Shown here one piece after another: positions 1 through 6,975 of a stretch of DNA of 7,156 bases. Source of the DNA: Bacillota bacterium (GTDB lineage Bacteria > Bacillota > Clostridia > DSM-8532); NCBI GenBank assembly GCA_023446675.1, contig JAEXPO010000149.1, forward strand, positions 1 to 7,156. Direction: 5' to 3'. Each line of letters opens with the position of its first letter. Positions within the stretch are counted from its first letter, which is position 1. Both the position numbers and the translations under genes were made by a program. The notes beneath the pieces are model-generated. The model ran no database searches. It was given only the letters and a program-made list of their open reading frames with translations, and was not told the origin of the DNA.

Positions 1-1148
1 CCGATCTGCTTGCAGGCTGCCTTGGGAATGAAGAGCAGATGAAAAAGAAGATCGGATCCATGAGCCTTGATATTGATATTCATACAAGCGGCTGCATGAT
101 CGCGGAAATTGACATGTCCGGCCTGGAGCAGGAAAAAAGCAGGAAATGGGTCCATGGTAAGGACAGGCTTCCTATTGCCATACGAAACTTTTTCAGGTTT
201 ACAAAGGAGGGCTTCGGCTATTATCCTGTTTTTAGCGGCCATTGTCTCAAAATTGTGGCTGTAGCGCCGAAAATAATTGAAGAGCAGCAAATGGCGGCAC
301 AGGTAAACCGGCATCTGGGTGAGGTTCTCGAAACCGTAAAAAAAATACTGGGACTGGATTTTCACATCGGTGACAAGCCTCATTACGGAAGCCTCTTTGA
401 GCTTTCTAAGCGCCGGGAGCCTTTTAAGATAAATTATGGCTTTGCCGAGGACAGGGGCGGCGCTCCTTTTGAACCCGAGCTTTACCAGCAGCTTGTGCAG
501 AAATACAAGCTTTTTGTATCGGTTATTATTGAGGGGGATTATGATGCGCTGGACAGCCTGGGGGATAGCTATATGACGCAGATAGAGGCTTTGCCTCTGA
601 CCTTTGTACAGCGCCTTGTAAGCGATCTGTTTGCCGTGCTTTTCAATAAATTCCACGAGATGGGCTTTAAGTTTGACAGAACCGTTTTTGAGAAAACCGA
701 TAACAGGAGCATTGCACGGCTCTTAAAGTTTGAAGATATAAAGGGTCTTGTAAAGGAGGGCCTGGCCTGTCTGGCCGAGTATACGGCAGGGCAGAGGAAG
801 AAATCGGCGGAGGTGTCGGTGAGTCGCGCCATTGCATTTATTGAGAAAAATTACCGAAAGGATATCTCCCTGGAGGATGTATCCAATGAGGTGTTTTTAA
901 ACGCGGTGTATTTCAGCCGTCTTTTTAAGCAGCAGACAGGTGAGAACTTTACCGATTATTTAACCCGGGTGAGGATGGAAAAGGCAAAGCAGCTGGTGCG
1001 CCAGGGTAAGTATAAAACCTATGAAATAAGCGACATGGTGGGCTACAGCAGCAGCAAGTATTTTTCAAGAGTATTCAAGCTCTATACCGGACACGCCCCG
1101 AAGGACTACATGCGTATGGCAGGGCGAGGAGATTTGTCCGATGGCTAA
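1..1148 (+). CDS. Response regulator, YesN-like, AraC-type DNA-binding C-terminus (5' end outside window)
   Basis: This is the C-terminal part of a cytoplasmic transcription regulator. The reading frame (codons from base 3) is open to the left edge. The residues before the first ATG at 39 (DLLAGCLGNEEQ) continue into the following text like the linker seen after the receiver domain in YesN-type regulators ('LL.G....ee'). ATG39 also lacks a ribosome binding site, so it is probably an internal Met and the receiver domain lies upstream. The AraC/XylS double helix-turn-helix occupies about residues 260-360 counted from ATG39 (nt ~819-1121). The first HTH lies around ISLEDVSNEVFLNAVYFSRLF and the second around YEISDMVGYSSSKYFSRVFK, ending in the usual GHAPKDYM. 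The 220 residues between are the poorly conserved YesN middle region. The stop overlaps the start of the sensor kinase, its likely partner. By family it should bind direct repeats upstream of the importer promoter. The AraC domain is certain; the response-regulator assignment is inferred from the linker and the partner kinase. Confidence 0.88.
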   Translation, partial: DLLAGCLGNEEQMKKKIGSMSLDIDIHTSGCMIAEIDMSGLEQEKSRKWVHGKDRLPIAIRNFFRFTKEGFGYYPVFSGHCLKIVAVAPKIIEEQQMAAQVNRHLGEVLETVKKILGLDFHIGDKPHYGSLFELSKRREPFKINYGFAEDRGGAPFEPELYQQLVQKYKLFVSVIIEGDYDALDSLGDSYMTQIEALPLTFVQRLVSDLFAVLFNKFHEMGFKFDRTVFEKTDNRSIARLLKFEDIKGLVKEGLACLAEYTAGQRKKSAEVSVSRAIAFIEKNYRKDISLEDVSNEVFLNAVYFSRLFKQQTGENFTDYLTRVRMEKAKQLVRQGKYKTYEISDMVGYSSSKYFSRVFKLYTGHAPKDYMRMAGRGDLSDG

Positions 1149-2934
1149 TACTAGAAGAAATATCTGGTACTACATTCAGAATTACAAATTCAACAGCCTT
1201 TTTATAAGGAATCTGCTCCTCATTTTTTTATTGATGGTCATCCCGGCAGGGGGTATCGCTGTAGCAGCCTATGCCAATACCAACGACCTTATAAGGCAGC
1301 AGGTGACGGAAACCAGCATCAACTCCCTTTACCGGGTAAAGGATATTGTGGACACCCTGTTTAGCGATACGGAGAGGCTGGCAACCCGGATATCCCAGGA
1401 AGCGGATGTACAGTTATTTATGCTGTCCGATGACATGGAGGCTATCTATACCAGCATCAAAAAGAAGATCCTGGAGAAAACCAATACCTATCCCCTGGTA
1501 TACCGGTATATCTCTTCCATTTATATTTACTCGGACAAAAACAATTATTTAATTGCCAACACCGGCGGCGGAGATTTTCAGACGGTGGACGACGTTTCCT
1601 GGTATGACGCCTATGCCGAAAAAAAGGACAATGATCCCTGGGTTCAGGCCAGAAGGCATAAGGATGTGTATCCTTATTACATAAGCATTGCAAAGCCTGC
1701 CGGGCTATCCTATGTAGAGGGTAAAATCGGTGCGGTGATTATCAATCTGAACCCTGAGGAGCTGGGAAAGATACTTACCAGGACGGAAAACAGTGTGACC
1801 GAGGATATTTTTATCCTCGATAAGGACGGCACGGTTCTTTACAACAGGAATGTAAAGAATATAACAGCCAATGTGAGGGACATGGAGTGGTTCCAGGATA
1901 CGGGGTCCATGGAAGGGGATTACAGCGGGGTAAGGTATATCGGCAATGAGAAATTTATCCTGGTATCCGTGGAATCCGGCTACCATGACGGCAGATATGT
2001 CTCCTTAATTCCCTTCACTCTGTATCAGGCAAGGCTGGACCGCATTAAAGGCTTTATGGTAGTGCTTTTAGGCATCTGCTTTACAGCAAGCATCGCCTTT
2101 GCCTATATCCTTTCGGTGAAAACCTTCCGGCCGGTTCAGAATATCCTGTCCTTTGTGGAAAATCCGGGGGAGGGGTTTGGCAGCTCTGTTGGGAAACATA
2201 AGTCCGGCTCAGGTGAGATACAATACATAACGGAGCGGATCATGGGACTTATATATTCCAACAAGGATTTGAAGGATGAGCTGGACAGGCGTATGAGCCT
2301 GATGAAAAAAGCCCAGTCCACCGCTCTGCAGGCTCAGATAAATCCCCATTTTCTTTACAATACTCTGGAAAATATTAACTGGAAGTCCATTCGGCTCAAT
2401 GGAGGAAAAAACGATGTCTCCAGAATGCTGACCCTCCTTTCAAATCTGCTCCGGCTCAGCATGGACATAAGCGATCCCCTTATCCCCATGGCCAGGGAAA
2501 TTGAGCATGCCCAATGCTATCTTGAAATTATTAAAATGCGCTATGAGGAAAAGGTGACCCTTGTCTGGAATGTGGAGGACCAGCTTCTGAACTACAAAAT
2601 GGTGAAGCTCAGTCTTCAGCCCCTCATTGAAAACGCGGTGTCCCATGGGATAAAGCCCAAACGCCAGGGAGGAACCATTCAGATTAACGGAAGCCTCCTG
2701 GAGTCTCAGATTCAGTTGGAGGTTGTTGATGACGGCGTGGGAATGAGTCCGGAGGATATCGCCGGCTTGAACAACGGACTTACGGAGGCTTTTGAGCCGG
2801 ATAGCGAGCATATCGGACTCAGAAACGTCAATCAAAGGATAAAGCTTCTGTTTGGCCCCACCTATGGCATAACGGTGACAGGCACAAGAGAGGGCGGCAC
2901 CTCCGTCAAAATTTCCATACCCGCCATTAAATAA
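1141..2934 (+). CDS. Sensor histidine kinase, YesM-like (HisKA_7TM-independent His_kinase PF06580 type)
   Basis: This is a membrane-bound two-component sensor kinase of 597 aa, the usual length for the YesM family. Transmembrane segment 1 is at about residues 22-44. An extracellular Cache-like sensor domain of about 255 residues follows, and transmembrane segment 2 is at about 304-326 (starting GFMVVLLGIC). A HAMP-like stretch then leads into a charged helix at about 327-395. The phosphoacceptor motif is QINPHFLYNTLE with His403, the signature of the His_kinase (LytS/YesM) group. The HATPase domain shows the N box (LIENAVSHG, Asn498), the G1 box (DDGVGM, 530-535) and the G2 region (GLRNVNQRI, from 559), so it looks catalytically intact. 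The start is supported by AGGAGA 8 nt upstream and by the 8-bp overlap with the regulator stop (translational coupling). The ligand is not readable from sequence. Extracellular sugar or sugar-loaded binding protein is inferred from the adjacent importer. Confidence 0.95.
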   Translation: MANTRRNIWYYIQNYKFNSLFIRNLLLIFLLMVIPAGGIAVAAYANTNDLIRQQVTETSINSLYRVKDIVDTLFSDTERLATRISQEADVQLFMLSDDMEAIYTSIKKKILEKTNTYPLVYRYISSIYIYSDKNNYLIANTGGGDFQTVDDVSWYDAYAEKKDNDPWVQARRHKDVYPYYISIAKPAGLSYVEGKIGAVIINLNPEELGKILTRTENSVTEDIFILDKDGTVLYNRNVKNITANVRDMEWFQDTGSMEGDYSGVRYIGNEKFILVSVESGYHDGRYVSLIPFTLYQARLDRIKGFMVVLLGICFTASIAFAYILSVKTFRPVQNILSFVENPGEGFGSSVGKHKSGSGEIQYITERIMGLIYSNKDLKDELDRRMSLMKKAQSTALQAQINPHFLYNTLENINWKSIRLNGGKNDVSRMLTLLSNLLRLSMDISDPLIPMAREIEHAQCYLEIIKMRYEEKVTLVWNVEDQLLNYKMVKLSLQPLIENAVSHGIKPKRQGGTIQINGSLLESQIQLEVVDDGVGMSPEDIAGLNNGLTEAFEPDSEHIGLRNVNQRIKLLFGPTYGITVTGTREGGTSVKISIPAIK

Positions 2935-2939
2935 ATGAA

Positions 2940-2953
2940 GAAGCGATAGCTTC
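2940..2953 (+). other. Small hairpin after kinase stop
   Basis: GAAGC, loop GATA, GCTTC forms a perfect 5-bp stem 5 nt after the kinase stop codon. It is followed by CGAATTTTAAAG, with only four T's and not directly adjacent. It is too short and the T-run too poor to call an efficient intrinsic terminator. It may be a 3'-end stabiliser or chance. Confidence 0.3.
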
Positions 2954-3030
2954 CGAATTTTAAAGCGGTTCTTTTCCGCCGGGGCTTCGTTGCCATTTCA
3001 TCATATCAAAGTAAAAAAAACATCCCAAAG

Positions 3031-3073
3031 TAGAAATAGTATACCCATCTCCTTTTTAAAGGTAGAATTAGTG
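3031..3073 (+). promoter_or_regulatory. Candidate activator site: direct repeat TAGAAWTAGTR
   Basis: TAGAAATAGTA (3031-3041) and TAGAATTAGTG (3063-3073) match at 9 of 11 positions and start 32 bp apart, about three helical turns. Each is preceded by AAAG. Two looser CAAAG copies lie at 3007 and 3077. The set ends just upstream of the -35 element at 3096, where an activator of the AraC class normally binds. Assignment to the neighbouring YesN-like regulator is inference from position only. Confidence 0.4.
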
Positions 3074-3095
3074 CGTCAAAGCTAAATATGTATCC

Positions 3096-3124
3096 TTGAA
3101 GGGGTTATCAGGCAAACCTATAAT
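3096..3124 (+). promoter_or_regulatory. Sigma-A-type promoter for the importer operon
   Basis: The -35 element is TTGAAG (3096-3101, four of six matches to TTGACA). After a spacer of exactly 17 bp comes the -10 element TATAAT (3119-3124), a perfect match. Transcription would start near 3131-3133, giving a leader of about 147 nt before the first permease. It is the best promoter in the window and faces the importer genes. The imperfect -35 and the repeats upstream fit an activator-assisted promoter. Confidence 0.72.
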
Positions 3125-3140
3125 AAATGTGTAGCGTTTT

Positions 3141-3168
3141 TATTATCCACGGCTTCTGATATTATCCA
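3141..3168 (+). repeat. 9-bp direct repeat TATTATCCA, 19-bp period
   Basis: TATTATCCA occurs at 3141-3149 and again at 3160-3168, identical and 19 bp apart, about +9 to +37 relative to the predicted transcription start. It could be an operator at which a bound protein blocks early transcription, a binding site for a double-HTH regulator, or coincidence in AT-rich DNA. Confidence 0.4.
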
Positions 3169-3279
3169 TAAATAAAAATAACTGCCATATAACAAACAGA
3201 AGGCTCTGGCCGTCGGCATAAATGCACCACGGTTCTATAGGATTACGCTTTAATAACTTCATGATAAGGAGCAGCTGGA

Positions 3280-4263
3280 ATGATGAGAAAATCCGTGCCC
3301 GAAGCGACAGGCTCTTTCCGGGTTCCCCTGCCTGTGGCGGGATCAAAGGTCAAGAAAAGCTTTTTTAAACGATTTGCAGAAAATTTTGAATTGCTCTTAT
3401 TAACACTTCCCGCCCTCTTATGCTTTTTAATCTTTCACTACCTGCCCATGTTTGGCGTTATCATTGCGTTTAAGGATTTTAATTATGAGAAGGGTATTTT
3501 CGGCAGTGACTGGAACGGTTTGAAGAATTTTGAGTTTTTCTTTACTTCCCAGGACGCCTGGCGCATCACCCGAAACACCATAGGCTACAGCCTTGCCTTT
3601 ATGGTTACGGGCACCGTTGCCGCCATCTTTGTGGCCCTGCTGCTGTTTGAAATAAGGAATAAGCTTGCTTTAAAGGTGTATCAGACCGTAATTATTCTGC
3701 CCCGGTTTCTGTCCTGGGTGGTTATCGGATTTATTACCTATATCATGCTCAATCCTGTCAGCGGAATCTTTAATCAGATTCTGAAGGTATTCGGCGCGGA
3801 AGGGATACAATGGTACTCCAAGCCGGAATACTGGCCCATCATACTTATTGTTGTAAATATATGGAACGGAGTGGGGATGGGCAGTATAGTGTATTACGCC
3901 TCGCTTATGGGAATTGACAGCTCCCTTTATGAAGCGGCGGAAATTGACGGTGCGGGAAGATGGAAGCAAATCTGGAATATTTCCATTCCCTCCCTTATTC
4001 CCCTCATTGTGGTTTTGAACATACTTGCGGTAGGCAATATCTTTCGCGGTGATTTCGGTATGTTTTACAATATCCCGAGAGATGTTGGCATGCTCTATTC
4101 GACCACGGATATTATCGACACCTATGTATTCAGAGGCTTAAGAACCGGTGATATCGGCATGAGCTCGGCAGTGGGCTTTTTTCAGTCCTTCGTGGGACTG
4201 GTGCTTGTTTATGCGACCAATATCACCGTTAAAAAATTCAGTCCCGAGAATGCTTTGTTTTAA
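3280..4263 (+). CDS. ABC sugar transporter permease, LplB/UgpA-like
   Basis: This is an inner-membrane subunit of a CUT1-type carbohydrate importer, 327 aa, near the family norm. A short polar N-terminal tail is followed by six predicted membrane segments at about residues 38-62, 101-125, 137-159, 186-208, 237-257 and 295-316. After segment 1, FHYLPMFGVIIAFKDFNY is the hallmark of LplB-like permeases. The cytoplasmic EAA loop that docks the ATPase is intact: EAAEIDG at 218-224, then I234-S-I-P237, fitting EAA-x3-G-x9-I-x-L-P with I for L. There are two adjacent ATGs (3280 and 3283). AAGGAG at 3266-3271 lies 8 nt from the first, so the first is preferred. It is the first gene after the promoter and lies 21 bp before the partner permease. 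The substrate is probably an oligosaccharide, by context only. The LplB name reflects family resemblance and does not claim lipoprotein function. Confidence 0.95.
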   Translation: MMRKSVPEATGSFRVPLPVAGSKVKKSFFKRFAENFELLLLTLPALLCFLIFHYLPMFGVIIAFKDFNYEKGIFGSDWNGLKNFEFFFTSQDAWRITRNTIGYSLAFMVTGTVAAIFVALLLFEIRNKLALKVYQTVIILPRFLSWVVIGFITYIMLNPVSGIFNQILKVFGAEGIQWYSKPEYWPIILIVVNIWNGVGMGSIVYYASLMGIDSSLYEAAEIDGAGRWKQIWNISIPSLIPLIVVLNILAVGNIFRGDFGMFYNIPRDVGMLYSTTDIIDTYVFRGLRTGDIGMSSAVGFFQSFVGLVLVYATNITVKKFSPENALF

Positions 4264-4284
4264 GCTTTTAAGGAGGTTTCTAAA

Positions 4285-5178
4285 ATGGCCCGCTCAAGAA
4301 AAAATAAGGAAAATCCATTCATACATGTGTTTTTTATCCTGTCCTGTTTATGCTTTATCCTGCCCTTTATCCTTGTCATAGCCATATCCTTGTCCAGCGA
4401 GGACTCCATAAGCCAATACGGCTACAGGCTCATACCCAAGGTATTTGACACAACCGCCTACAGGCTTATATTCAAAAATCCGGTTCAGATAAAGGACTCG
4501 TATCTTGTAACCGCCTTTCAGGCCCTTGTGGGAACCGTACTCTCGGTCATCATCATGTCCCTTTGCGCGTATCCGCTTTCAAGAAGCAACTTCCGGTACA
4601 AAGGGGTTATCACCTTTATTATCTTTTTCACCATGCTCTTCGGAGGCGGCTTAATACCAAGCTATATACTCAATACCCAATATCTGAAGCTTGGCAACAC
4701 GGTTTGGATTTACATATTTCCGTCTCTGGTAAACGCTTTTTATATTATTGTTTTCAGAACCTTTTTCCAGGGGCTTCCGGAGTCTCTCCAGGAATCCGCC
4801 AAAATTGACGGCGCAAGTGAGCTGAGAATCTTTTTCCAGATCATTCTGCCCCTGTCCAAGCCGGTTTTGGCCACCATCGCCCTGTTTAATGTCATTGACC
4901 GCTGGAATAACTGGTATACCTCCCTTCTTTACATAAGGGATCAGGAGCTTTACACCCTTCAGTACTTATTGCAGAGGATTTTGAGGGAAGCGGATTTTAT
5001 CAACAACCTGGCAGCGGAGAATATGTCCGTGGTGGGTAATTTGATTCAAACCCGGATGCCTACGGAAAGTATGCGCTATGCCATGCTGGTGGTTGCTGCA
5101 GGCCCCATGATCATGATTTTTCCCTTCTTCCAGAAGTATTTTTCCAGAGGCCTTACCATAGGCGCTGTAAAGGGATAA
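4285..5178 (+). CDS. ABC sugar transporter permease, YtcP/LplC/UgpE-like
   Basis: This is the second membrane subunit of the same importer, 297 aa, expected to pair with the permease ending at 4263. It has six predicted membrane segments at about residues 12-36, 76-98, 107-128, 139-158, 190-208 and 264-282. Typical family features are the TMLFGGGLIPSYIL segment and the C-terminal end RGLTIGAVKG. The EAA loop reads ESAKIDG at 170-176 followed by I186-I-L-P189, a common variant with Ser in the second position. The start is well supported by AAGGAGG at 4270-4276, 8 nt before ATG, the strongest Shine-Dalgarno in the window. No ATP-binding subunit is encoded beside it. CUT1 importers of Firmicutes commonly borrow a shared MsmX/MsmK-type ATPase. 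Confidence 0.95.
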   Translation: MARSRKNKENPFIHVFFILSCLCFILPFILVIAISLSSEDSISQYGYRLIPKVFDTTAYRLIFKNPVQIKDSYLVTAFQALVGTVLSVIIMSLCAYPLSRSNFRYKGVITFIIFFTMLFGGGLIPSYILNTQYLKLGNTVWIYIFPSLVNAFYIIVFRTFFQGLPESLQESAKIDGASELRIFFQIILPLSKPVLATIALFNVIDRWNNWYTSLLYIRDQELYTLQYLLQRILREADFINNLAAENMSVVGNLIQTRMPTESMRYAMLVVAAGPMIMIFPFFQKYFSRGLTIGAVKG

Positions 5179-5204
5179 GCCCATACACGAAAATGAAATT
5201 TAGG

Positions 5205-5231
5205 TTGATTTCGGACGGCAGTCCGTTTCAA
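5205..5231 (+). other. Intercistronic stem-loop before the binding-protein gene
   Basis: CGGAC (5212-5216), loop GGCA, GTCCG (5221-5225) is a perfect 5-bp GC-rich stem. An outer TTGA/TCAA pair (5205-5208 and 5228-5231) extends it across a T-rich internal loop. The flanking sequence is A-rich with no T-run, so it does not look like a terminator. Hairpins between importer genes can protect or mark processed mRNA so that the binding protein is made in excess of the permeases. That role is inferred here. Confidence 0.5.
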
Positions 5232-5263
5232 AATAAAAGTGCAACACAAAGGGGGATATCATC

Positions 5264-6844
5264 ATGCTAAAAACAAAGAGGCTTTTACTGAAGTTCATGG
5301 CTATGGGACTTACACTGTCCCTGCTGGCCGGCTGCGGTACCCAGGGCGGAGGTACGGCGCCTGTGAACTCACCGTCTGATTCACCTAAGGCCGGTACCGG
5401 CGACAAAGAGGGTGAACGGGAGGAGCTCAAGCAGGCAACGCTTAAGGTGCTGTTTATCGGCCCCGGCAAGCAGCAGGATTCTGACAGGGTTTGGGAGGAA
5501 TTCAACAAAAAGCTGCCCGAGTATCTGCCGAATACGAAGGTAGATGTCAGTATCGTGCCCAATGCGGATTACAAGGATAAATGGCAGCTCATGATTGCTG
5601 CCGGAGAGCCCATGGATATTGCCTGGACGGGCTGGCTCATTCCCTATGTGGAGGAAGTGGGAAAGGGTGCCTATAAGCCTTTGGATGAGCTTATCGATAC
5701 CTATGCGCCCGCCATTAAGGCCGAGATTCCGGACTGGATAATGGAGAAAGCCAAGGTAGAGGGAAAAATTTATTCCATCCCCTGCTACCAGTCCATGGCC
5801 GAGCAAGGTCCTTCCATGAAAACTCAGAAGGAGCTGGCAGACAAATATCTGGATGTTGAAGAAGCCAACAAGGTCTTTGCTTCGTCCAGGTACATGACAA
5901 AAGAAAAGTACGACTTTATTGAAAACTACTTGAAAACCCTTGAGGCCAACGGAGAGCTGAGAAAGGGAATCAGCCCCTATATGGCACAGTGGTTGGGAAG
6001 CAACGGCTATGAGCATATTACGGGAGGCGTCTTTGTGGACGTGTTCGCCGATGAGGTCAAAGCGGTGATGGGTTACGAAATTCCTGGAGTAAAGCTAAAC
6101 TCCGATACCTTCCACGATTGGTTTGAAAAGGGTTATATCAGAAAAGACGTTGTGGGAATGAAAACCGAGGACATCACCAAGGAAGAAGGAAAAACCGACG
6201 GTTATGTGGTCTGGTGCCATAACTACAGCAAATATGCCGACGCAACCGATTCGGGCAGATGGGGCTTTGATATTTTGAATATCTCCATTAACCAGTACTC
6301 CTACCTGCCCAATTCCCCCAGCTCCACCAGCCTGACCATTCCAAGAACCTCCCAAAATCCCGAAAGGGCTATGATGCTTATGGAGCTTTTGAATACCTCT
6401 AAAGGAACGGACCTATACAATCTCCTCATCTGGGGTATTGAGAACGAGCATTACACAAAAACCGGCGAAGGCACAATTGAAACCATCGGGTACCAGTCCC
6501 AGGGAACAAGCGATGCCAAATACGGCCTCTGGAAGTGGGCTATGGGCAATACCTTCAATGCATGGCAAACCCAGACCGACACTGAGGGTATGATGGATTA
6601 TGTGAAGCAGCTTCACGATGAATCCATTGTATCTCCCCTCATGGGCTTTAAGCTGGATACCAGCCCCATCAAGACGGAGCTTGCCCAGATGTCCGCCGTT
6701 AACACGGAATACGACAGCATCTACTGGATGCCCAATTATGAAGAGCTCCGGGTTCAGCAGATTGAGAAGCTTCAAAAAGCCGGCGCGGAAAAGGTAAAGG
6801 CCGAAATTCAGAGACAGATTGACGAATGGCTGAAAACCAAGTGA
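5264..6844 (+). CDS. Extracellular solute-binding lipoprotein of the sugar importer (LplA/LipO-like, DUF3502 C-terminus)
   Basis: This is the substrate-capturing lipoprotein of the importer, 526 aa, as expected for the long LplA/YtcQ-type binding proteins. The signal peptide covers residues 1-23 (MLKTKRLLLKF... then a hydrophobic core) and ends in the lipobox LAGC. Cys24 should be lipidated, anchoring the protein to the outer face of the membrane. A Gly/Pro/Ser/Lys-rich linker (about 25-58) precedes the binding fold starting at LKVLFIGPG. The pattern MIAAGEPMDIAWTGW is typical of family 1 sugar-binding proteins. The C-terminal part, from about residue 390 and including GFKLDTSPIKTELAQ (from 461) and the Lys-rich end, resembles DUF3502 (PF12010) as I remember it. 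AAAGGGGG at 5248-5255 is 8 nt upstream of ATG. The gene lies 85 bp after the permease, with a hairpin between. Aromatic residues are plentiful, which suits sugar stacking, but the exact ligand cannot be deduced. Confidence 0.94.
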   Translation: MLKTKRLLLKFMAMGLTLSLLAGCGTQGGGTAPVNSPSDSPKAGTGDKEGEREELKQATLKVLFIGPGKQQDSDRVWEEFNKKLPEYLPNTKVDVSIVPNADYKDKWQLMIAAGEPMDIAWTGWLIPYVEEVGKGAYKPLDELIDTYAPAIKAEIPDWIMEKAKVEGKIYSIPCYQSMAEQGPSMKTQKELADKYLDVEEANKVFASSRYMTKEKYDFIENYLKTLEANGELRKGISPYMAQWLGSNGYEHITGGVFVDVFADEVKAVMGYEIPGVKLNSDTFHDWFEKGYIRKDVVGMKTEDITKEEGKTDGYVVWCHNYSKYADATDSGRWGFDILNISINQYSYLPNSPSSTSLTIPRTSQNPERAMMLMELLNTSKGTDLYNLLIWGIENEHYTKTGEGTIETIGYQSQGTSDAKYGLWKWAMGNTFNAWQTQTDTEGMMDYVKQLHDESIVSPLMGFKLDTSPIKTELAQMSAVNTEYDSIYWMPNYEELRVQQIEKLQKAGAEKVKAEIQRQIDEWLKTK

Positions 6845-6903
6845 AATAACTTTCCAATGTAAACAGCCTTTACTTTAAACCATAAACCCAATCGGACGAC
6901 GAC

Positions 6904-6947
6904 AGGCCGGACAGGCGGTAACAGGTGTACTGCCGTCCGGCTTTGTT
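6904..6947 (+). terminator. Long GC-rich hairpin, probable terminator or attenuator after the importer operon
   Basis: GCCGGAC (6906-6912), a bulged A, and GGCGGTA (6914-6920) pair with TACTGCC (6928-6934) and GTCCGGC (6935-6941) around the 7-nt loop ACAGGTG, with one G-U wobble. AG/TT outer pairs extend the stem. TTTGTT follows directly. The stem is very stable but the T-tract is short and interrupted, so termination is likely partial. It starts 60 bp after the binding-protein stop. Confidence 0.65.
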
Positions 6948-6955
6948 GGTAGTCC

Positions 6956-6969
6956 TTTGCGAAAGCAAA
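6956..6969 (+). other. Small hairpin with GAAA tetraloop
   Basis: TTTGC (6956-6960), loop GAAA, GCAAA (6965-6969) is a perfect 5-bp stem closed by a GNRA tetraloop, a loop favoured in structured RNAs. It abuts TCCGGCC (6970-6976), which can pair with GGCCGGA at 6905-6911, so the two helices could stack. Confidence 0.45.
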
Positions 6970-6975
6970 TCCGGC

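Larger units (their letters stand above)
2935..3279 (+). other. Regulatory gap between kinase and importer operon
   Basis: This gap of about 345 bp has no plausible gene. From left to right it holds a tiny hairpin after the kinase stop (2940-2953), a GC-richer stretch without a T-run (about 2963-2990), an A-rich region with repeated AAAG/TAGAA motifs (3007-3093), a sigma-A promoter (3096-3124), a 9-bp direct repeat just after the expected transcription start (3141-3149 and 3160-3168), a leader of about 150 nt, and AAGGAG at 3266-3271, 8 nt before the permease ATG. I see no convincing Rho-independent terminator for the kinase transcript, so some read-through into the importer genes is possible. 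Confidence 0.7.

Noticed and set aside
2440..2835. Open frame of 131 codons on the minus strand
   Set aside because: It is antisense to the kinase catalytic domain, whose motifs are all intact. There is no supporting start signal.
2963..2990. Terminator after the kinase around GCGG...CCGC
   Set aside because: There are only four clean pairs and no following T-run.
3049..3067. Imperfect palindrome CCTTTTTAAAGG as an operator or terminator
   Set aside because: It has only five pairs with a 2-base centre in AT-rich DNA. A chance match is likely, and it overlaps the better-supported direct repeats.
3222..3279. Possible upstream ORF starting at ATG 3222 in the importer leader
   Set aside because: It has no ribosome binding site and runs out of frame into the permease, whose own AAGGAG-supported start is clear.
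5381..6016. Open frame of 211 codons on the minus strand
   Set aside because: It lies wholly antisense to the well-supported binding-protein gene, its product resembles nothing I know, and no ribosome binding site is evident. It is a codon-bias shadow.
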